Below are positions 57,615 through 64,000 of a DNA stretch of 64,000 bases, in pieces. The position numbers and the translations under genes were made by a program. Below the pieces are notes generated by a model. That model was not told the origin of the DNA and did not search any database. It saw only the letters and a program-made list of their open reading frames with translations. The stretch is from the NCBI RefSeq assembly GCF_007565055.1, contig NC_044566.1, positions 58,139,332 to 58,203,331 on the forward strand, in the 5' to 3' direction. The number at the start of each line of letters is the position of its first letter. Positions within the stretch are counted from its first letter, which is position 1. Origin of the DNA: Rhinopithecus roxellana (Eukaryota > Chordata > Mammalia > Primates > Cercopithecidae).

Positions 57615-57765
57615 CACACAGTTCTGGACCCACAGGGTCTTTGATAGAACACTGTAGTTCATTCATCTACCTTTAGGAAGAGCTGTGGGGATATCACCAG
57701 AATTGTTTTCTTAAAATAAGGAAAGTAGGGGCATGTGGGAGGAGGAAGAGGAGCAGAAAAGATAA
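57615..57765 (-). repeat. 151-bp inverted duplication, derived copy
   Basis: Reverse complement of 53181-53331 with one difference (near 57653). It contains only the truncated L1 end and one target duplication, so it was copied from the other site. Confidence 0.98.
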
Positions 57766-57956
57766 ACCTTTGCTACTTAGGGAATTATATTTCTCTTGTA
57801 TCTTTAGAGACAATCAGCCAAGTTGTTATTAAATCCTCACTGTAGATATACTACTATTTCATATGCAAAGTGATACTACTGAAAATGGAGTTCTTAGGAT
57901 ACAAAGTTCAATCGAAACAGAATGAATATTGAGTTTCTCTGAATGAATTTGCATAC

Positions 57957-58514
57957 TGTGATGGTTAATATTGAGTGTCAACTTGATTGGATTGAAGGAT
58001 GCAAAGTATTGTTCCTAGGTATGTCTGTGAGGGTGTTGCCAAAGGAGATTAACATTTGAGTCAGTGGACTGGGACAGGCAGACCCACCCTCAATCTGGGT
58101 GGGCATCATCTAATCAGCTGCCAGTGTGGCTAGGATAAAGCAGGCAGGGAAAGATGGAAGAGCAGAGTTGCTGAGTCTTCCAGCCTCCATCTTTCTCCCA
58201 TGCTAGATGGTTCCTGCCCTCGAATATCAGACTCCATGTTCTTCAGTTTTGTACACTTGGACTTACATCAGTGGTTTGCCAGGGTCTTTCAGGTCTTTGG
58301 CCACAGACTGAAGGCTGCACTGTCAGCTTCCCTACTTTTGAGGTTTTGGGACTCAGACTGATCCACCATTGGCTTCCTTGCTCCTCAACTTGCAGACGGC
58401 CTACTGTGGGACTTGACCTTGTGATCATGTGAGTGGGTTCTCCTTAATAAACTCCCTTTTGTGTATACATATATCCTGTTAGTTCTGTCCCTCTAGAGAA
58501 CCCTGAATAACACA
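57957..58514 (+). mobile_element. Solo LTR of an endogenous retrovirus (ERVL-like), sense
   Basis: Begins TGTGATGGTTAATATTGAGTG and ends AACCCTGAATAACACA, the terminal TG...CA of an LTR of about 560 bp. AATAAA at 58446 is the polyadenylation signal. Flanking 5-mers CATAC (57952-57956) and CGTAC (58515-58519) fit a target duplication with one change. No internal sequence follows. Family name not certain. Confidence 0.85.
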
Positions 58515-58519
58515 CGTAC

Positions 58520-59500
58520 ATACACACATACATTCATCCACTCTATTCTCAGATCCTTCATAAGGGGGTTCCTTAATGGAATCAGAATAAATCATCATTT
58601 ATGTTACTACCTTTTTCAACTAGATGGGAAGCAGTTTAAAACAATATAATATCAGAATTACAGTGGGAAATAGAGCAATTGGACTCCATTATCCAAACTC
58701 AACAAGTCTTTGTAGACTCATCCTCCTGGTTTGACTCAGATAACTGCTCATCTCAAATAATCTGTGATGAGAAATTTTTGCTGGTCATACTCAGTGAAGC
58801 TGTCTTGCCCCCACTGTCAGTGGGTGACTGGGTAGTGAATTACACAGTCAATGCTTTATTTTAACCAAGTGGTCATTTACTCACTTACCAATATATTCAT
58901 TAAATATTTATGAAATTCATATAGGCCTGTTTTGGCCATGAGAAATTCTGAAGTAGACATACTAGAAAATTCCTATGCCCTTAAAGCATAAGTGTAAATA
59001 AGGGAGGTTTGACCCAGTGCTGACGTGGTAAGTCTTTTGAGCTTAGGGAACTTGGTCCTTAAGCTGGATGGGGCTCAACCATTTGAGTTGCAAAATTGAT
59101 TTCTTATATAACGGTATACGATTTTTCTGGCTACTGATATGGCTGTGGCTATAAAAGGCAGCAAAACTATAGTCCTCAGGTTTTCTGATACTGTATATGT
59201 CTCACTTTGGTGGCCTGTCAATACGAACTTTGGGCATACTATTGTAAGCTTCAAAGAGAATCAGTGCGAGTTGTATTTGTTCCCAGCACCCTTACCTGAT
59301 TTATATCTTATGCAATGCTCATTAGCTGCTTTTGGACTAAAACAAAGAAAAAGTAACCTTGAACTGAATCCACATTGCTATTCTCTCCCATCCTCTAATC
59401 TGAAACAGTCCTCTTGGTTTGAGTCTTCTACGTGCTTGGAATGCAAAGATCACCTAGCTGGAGTCCCTTCCCCTAAGAAATCTTGAGATATCGATAAATA
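58520..59500. other. Mostly single-copy stretch; one L2-like remnant and a 115-codon frame
   Basis: 58870-58990 resembles the antisense L2 3' end ('ttcattaaatatttatgaaattc'). The plus-strand frame 59139-59486 (115 codons) overlaps a TATAAAAG and is followed by AATAAA at 59498; it has no recognisable domain and is probably chance. Confidence 0.45.
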
Positions 59501-59502
59501 AA

Positions 59503-59539
<37 letters not shown>
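59501..59539. repeat. (CA)n microsatellite
   Basis: About 17 uninterrupted CA units. Confidence 0.98.
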
Positions 59540-59540
<1 letters not shown>

Positions 59541-59544
59541 ATCC

Positions 59545-59800
59545 ACACATACATAAAAATACATATAAGATGTCATGAGAGTACGAGGAGAGAGTAACTC
59601 ATTCTCTTAGGGGTGGGTGGGGGGAAGAGTAGAAAAAAAGAAAGAGCATTTGAGAATTCTCCTTGACCTGAGTCTTGAAAATTGATAAGAAATTCTTCAG
59701 ACTGTCTAGGAATGAGTGACAACCCAGGCAGAGGAAACAGGGTGTGAAAGACAGAGCCTCATGGAGTATAACATGTTCAACCTGTGGTTGTAGGACGTTG
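59545..59800 (-). mobile_element. L2 remnant, antisense
   Basis: 'gacctgagtcttgaaaattgataag' and 'cccaggcagaggaaacagggtgtgaaagacagagcc' match antisense L2. Confidence 0.6.
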
Positions 59801-60113
59801 GTTGATACCTAGGATAAATGAAGTCCCCCAGGAAGATAGAAGGCAGTTAGAACTTACAAAGAAGAATGATTGGAAACACTAACGTTCAGTGAGGTGAGAA
59901 CCCTGAAAAACACTGAAAAGGAACATTCCACAGGTATGGAGAGGACCAGCAAAGGGCAATATTGAAGAAGCCCAGGAAAGAGACGTTGAGTGGAAGGCAC
60001 CCACTGAGTTGATCACTAGTTTTCTCGGCAGGATGGCAAGGTCATAGTTCACAAAGTTATGAGGGCTGGGAGAAGCGAAAATGCAGACAACGATGTAGGC
60101 TAGTTGCTATAGT

Positions 60114-60532
60114 TTGCATGTTTGAGCCTCCTAACGTCATGTTGACATTTGATCCCCAGTGTTGGAGGTGGGGCCTAATGAGAGGTGTCTGGGTCATGGG
60201 AGTAGAAGCCTTATGAATGGTGTGGTGTCATCCTCACCATAATGAGTCAGTTCTTGCTCTATTTGTTCCTGCCAGTGCCTGATGTGAAAAAGAGCCTGGC
60301 ACCTCCCCAACCCCTTGCTTCCTTTCTCACCATGTGATCTCAGTACATGCTGGCTTTGCTTCACCTTCCACCATGAGGGGGCAGCCTGAGCTCCTCATTA
60401 GAAGCAGATGCTGGTGCAATGTTTCTTGTACAGCCTGCAGAACAGAACTGTGAGCCAAATAAGCCTGTCTTCTTTATCAATTACCCAGGCTCAGATGTTC
60501 CTTTGAAGCAATGTAAATGGATAATTTACATA
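60114..60532 (+). mobile_element. MST-type MaLR LTR, sense
   Basis: Nearly complete MSTA/MSTB-like LTR: 'gatccccagtgttggaggtggggcctaat', 'ggtcatgggagtagaagcc', 'gagcctggcacctccccaacc' and 'ttgtacagcctgcag'. The AATAAA is mutated to AATAAG. Solo copy. Confidence 0.93.
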
Positions 60533-62040
60533 ATACTACAGCATTATTCTTGTAGAAGGCTTTTGCACAAGAAGCCCCCCAAAAAGAGAAGGATGGGATG
60601 ATACCTAGAAAGGATGCATACAACACATGCCATTTACATTTAAAGAATTCCTGTGAGAAAGAAGTCAGAAAGGAGGACAAAGTTAAAGATAAATGTAAAA
60701 TACAAGTTGATAACTGGGGGGACACCAGGGAAGCACCAAGTTTTGGTGGAGGACTGAGCTGGAGGGGAGGGGATTGAGGCTCCAAGGCAGAACTGAAGGA
60801 GGTAAACACAAGTGAAGGTGAAAACAATGGAAGATGCTGAGGGTCCTGGCTTGCTGGCAGCTATTTTATATGCCAAGGAGGAGGTAGAATAAGGATTATC
60901 TTAAGATTTTCATACATCAGAAACAAATGGGGAGAGACTTCTGAAGGAAGAAGGGCATTGAAATAAGGCTAAGCCTGGCCCTGGAGATGAACAAGATTTT
61001 GTACCTTTCAAGTGAGGAAGAAGGAAGACCGAAAGGATCCCTTCTCCTGGTAAAGCCTCTACTTTCCAGGGGAGAAAAGCAGGGTCTAGACTGACTTTGC
61101 CAATTGGACTGTTTTCTGACAAACTTGAGTACCTTTGGTGCCTTTATTCACGAAGTTTTACATTTGAATAATTCAAAATACATTATAAAATATTTGGTTT
61201 TTAAAATACAATATCACAGGAATTGTAATCAACAATAAAAAATAGACTTTAAGATAGAGCCATGAGTAAAAATTATTTACGAATGTAATTGAAGGGACAA
61301 AGGACAACAGAAAGCACACAAAGGCTTATTTTTACCTATCCAGCAAAGCTTTGGTAGATTTGTGCTTTCAAGACTACATATTTTACTTCTCATTGCAACT
61401 GATATTCATGAAATGCAGTGATACCAGGATAACAGCAAATTTAAAAAGATGAAGTATCTTTCCCTTAATTAATGTCTACAAAGAGATTTCATGATGAAAA
61501 GTGTCATTAACTGCCAAGTATTATTAATTATTTTTGCAGCAAGAGGCAGAGAGTCCTCATTATATTATATACTGTTTTAAATATTATAAAATATTTACAG
61601 AATGAGTTTAAAAATTATAAACAAGCCAAATACAAAGGCATTTTTGTTTCTAGGTGAAATAAAGATCAAAACACAAAGGAAAACTCATTTACATCATACA
61701 CAAGGAGCCTTCAAAATACACCCCCAAAGATACCTGGTGCTCTGTTCTTTTTCTGTATTCCTTGTATGTCTGCAATTTGCATAAACTGAAGCAAGTTTCT
61801 ACTTACACTTTGACACAAATGCTAATCCTGTCTGCTGGCAAACACACACTGGGATCTTCCCTGTCTCAACTCTGTCTATTCACCTTCTGTGGGGCTATTC
61901 CCCATGAACTGGGGTTCTGAACCAGCTTCTAAAATTCCCTGGTTTTAGTGGAGAAAAATCTCAGAACCATTTGTAACCTCTGGGTCAGCTCTATTTCGGA
62001 GTCAATCTCCATTGCAGTTCCAGGTTGGTCTAGACTTAAC
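60533..62040. other. Single-copy stretch without recognised gene
   Basis: About 1.5 kb with no recognised repeat. The minus-strand frame of 116 codons at 60477-60827 partly overlaps the LTR end and has no known motif. Confidence 0.45.
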
Positions 62041-62160
62041 AGCCCAATGCTTATTTAATTGAACACTTATTTTATGCCATGCATTGTGCAAGCTCCTGCT
62101 CTTGAGCGATATACATTGTTGACCAGATAACTTTACTTCCCTAATTACTATTTTATTGTA
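62041..62160 (-). mobile_element. L2 3' end, antisense (probable)
   Basis: 'gaacacttattttatgccatgcattgtgcaagctcctgctcttgagc'. Confidence 0.5.
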
Positions 62161-62243
62161 GGCCATGCTTTAAATTTTCTTGTGAGAGAGGGTCAAAGTA
62201 GGAAACCAGCTGGCAGGAGAAAATGTTGAACTTTTCATTTTTT

Positions 62244-62558
62244 TCTCTCCTTTTTAAAAATATATTTTTTTAATTTAATAGGGTTTTGGGAAACAGGTGG
62301 TGTTTGGTCACATGAATAAGTTCTTTAGTGGTGATTTCTGAGATTTTGGTGTACCCATCACCCAAGCAGTGTACACTCTACCCAATGTATAGCCTTTTAT
62401 CTCACCCTTCTCCCTGAGTCCCCAAAGTCCATTGTATCATTCTTATGCCTTTGCATCCTCATAGCTCAGCTCCCAATTATGAGTGAGAACATATAATGTT
62501 TGCTTTTTCCATTCCTGAGTTACTTCACTTCAAATAATAGTCTCCAATTCCATCCAGG
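62244..62558 (-). mobile_element. 5'-truncated L1 3' end, antisense, with target-site duplication
   Basis: Antisense L1 3' end ('gggttttgggaaacaggtggtgtttgg', 'cccaattatgagtgagaacat'). Direct repeats of 'ttg(a/g)acttttcattttt' flank it at about 62225-62243 and 62559-62577. L1MA/L1PB age class. Confidence 0.92.
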
Positions 62559-62577
62559 TTGGACTTTTCATTTTTTA

Positions 62578-63229
62578 TGTTTCTCTGAATGCCTATCAAC
62601 TCTAACCATTTATGGAATTAACTTGGCTACTCAAGGGATCAGATGTGTTTCTGGGGTTGCATCCCCATTGTTCCTGCATTTAGCTTCCTGGCTGGCTGGT
62701 TGTTTGCTTGGATTTCGCCCAGTGCAGATGGCAGCATCTCTACCTCAGAGGCAGATGACACATGGTTTACTAATCCTCCCTCAAGTTGCAGCTTTGCTTC
62801 TAGAGCTGATTTTCTGGGAGTCCAAATAATTATGCTTCACCTGTGCTATGTACTCCTTAATTACATTATTTTCTTAATTATGCTTGATGACAAAGTTATC
62901 AAAATTCAACACACTCAAAACCAAAATAAAATCTGGGAGCAAAATGTCTTTTGCTGCATCACCACAGTAAGATATAAAGAGGAACTTCACACATTTCCAG
63001 GAGGGGAAGTAACTAGACCCTTGGTTAAAACCACTCTGAGAGCTGGCTACTTTTGGAACTAAATGGGGAAAGTTCTAGAAAAACTATAGGTTGTCTTATG
63101 TATCAGTGAGTGTGCCCAGGGAATAACACCACATGAAGGCAGGGTGACAGGCAAGCGTCAAGTGATAGAGAAAACATTCACAATAATGGTGCTTAGTGAA
63201 GCTGAAGGCAATTTTCACTTTTTAAGAAT
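62578..63229. other. Single-copy stretch without recognised gene
   Basis: Two overlapping plus-strand frames of 109 and 139 codons (62500-63062) begin in or near the L1 fragment and have no known domain. Confidence 0.45.
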
Positions 63230-63447
63230 TGTTCCTTCTTCTTCCCTTTCTTCTCCACATCTTCCTCGTCTCATCTCCCTTTCCTTTCTCTTCCTCTATC
63301 TTTTCTTCCTCTTCTTCTGTCCTCCTCTTTCTTCCTTTGCTTCTCTTATTCTTTCATTTCCTTCTTTTCCCTCCTCTTTCTCCTGCTTTTTGTTTATGCT
63401 TTTCCTCTTTCTTTTCTGCTTCCCACTTTCTCTTTTTTCTGTCCTAG
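63230..63447 (+). repeat. Long imperfect polypyrimidine (TTCC/CTTT) tract
   Basis: Over 200 bp of nearly pure C/T on the plus strand ending in TTTTTTCTGTCCTAG. The Leu/Ser/Phe-rich open frames across it (63144-63518, 63229-63447) are composition artefacts. Confidence 0.95.
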
Positions 63448-63507
63448 CATGCACTCAATCAGCATTTCTTGACTTGATGAGTATGAAAGCTTTGATATAT
63501 GTACCAG
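63448..63507 (+). other. Candidate exon, 60 nt, after a polypyrimidine tract
   Basis: Excellent acceptor (TCTTTTTTCTGTCCTAG) and donor (CCAG|GTAAGG). One frame is open throughout (phase 1 to 1, CTQSAFLDLMSMKALIYVP). Length divisible by three. No protein recognised. The huge C/T tract upstream may be a simple repeat that only looks like a splice signal. Confidence 0.2.
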
Positions 63508-64000
63508 GTAAGGTTTAGAGACACATTTAAAGATACTGATGTTTTGATCAAAGATGCTGCCCTCAACTTTTTCTTTGATTGTGTCTGTGGAGTTTCAGTG
63601 GGACTTGCTCACATCTGGACTATCTTGTATTAACATGAAGAGTTTCATTTCAAATATATAAGTAAATTTTCATTCAAGAAAGCACACTATAATATGGTGA
63701 GAGTCCTTACTATTTTCCAAGTGAAGCAGTTTTTCTACTCATGATTTGTTTGGGAGTTCTTATTGGCCAGGCAATCCTCAGAAACCTGACTCTAATTGTC
63801 ACTTCTGTCTAATTTATTCTTACATATCCCATTACTGGAAAGTGACCAAACCTGCTAGAAAATTTCTCAGTATAGGAAATGGCAGTGTCTGCTTCAACTG
63901 ATGAGTTATCAGAACTGGCTTTACATATAGGCAGCATGGAAGTATGATTTGAATAATGTGATATAAGAGACATTGGGGCACTACTTGTTCTCTCACTGCT

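Noticed and set aside
63144..63518. 124-codon Leu/Ser/Phe-rich frame resembling membrane segments
   Set aside because: Composition artefact of the polypyrimidine tract; only the last 60 nt are kept as an exon candidate.

Overview
The window reads as nuclear DNA of a catarrhine primate, most likely an Old World monkey. It is AT-rich and packed with interspersed repeats: 13 Alu copies, at least six L1-type elements or remnants, many L2 and MIR remnants, ERVL/MaLR pieces, a MADE1 mini-transposon and numerous microsatellites. The youngest Alu (47786-48090) carries sequence changes I associate from memory with macaque/baboon-lineage AluY. No complete protein-coding gene, rRNA, tRNA or CRISPR array is visible. 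Almost every open frame lies inside a repeat, crosses a microsatellite, or is too short to mean much. The segment looks intergenic, or like part of a very long intron.

Layout. 1-9.95 kb: an ERVL/MaLR internal fragment, then an old antisense L1 into which a MADE1, an Alu and a second, nearly full-length antisense L1 (3671-9350) were inserted. 10-18 kb: LTR-like remnants, AluJ and AluS, a diverged direct duplication (14870-15245 / 16805-17170), exon-like segments and a poly(A) tract with an upstream polyadenylation signal. 18-27 kb: AluS, L2 and MIR remnants, a long CTTC tract and a second diverged repeat pair (22190-22500 / 25195-25440). 27-35 kb: two Alus inside or beside an L1/HAL1-like remnant, a 32-bp AT-rich minisatellite with eight identical units, an L1ME-type 3' end, MIRs and a short L1PA-type insert with clear target-site duplications. 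35-50 kb: mostly single-copy DNA with AluJ, AluY, AluS, L2 and MIR, a 49-bp tandem triplication, the best candidate coding exon (41774-41844) and a 27-bp minisatellite. 50-64 kb: single-copy DNA, two short L1 inserts, a solo LTR, an MST-type LTR, L2/MIR, and a 151-bp segment present twice in opposite orientation with one mismatch (53181-53331 / 57615-57765).

The L1 copies I recognise all lie on the minus strand. This is what one often sees inside a gene transcribed on the plus strand, and it agrees with the plus-strand exon candidates, but no spliced transcript can be proven here. The most noteworthy observations are the nearly identical inverted duplication, the homogeneous AT-rich minisatellite, the two diverged local duplications and the exon candidates. 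Repeat family names come from memory of consensus sequences, not from a database search; coordinates without a target-site duplication are approximate.
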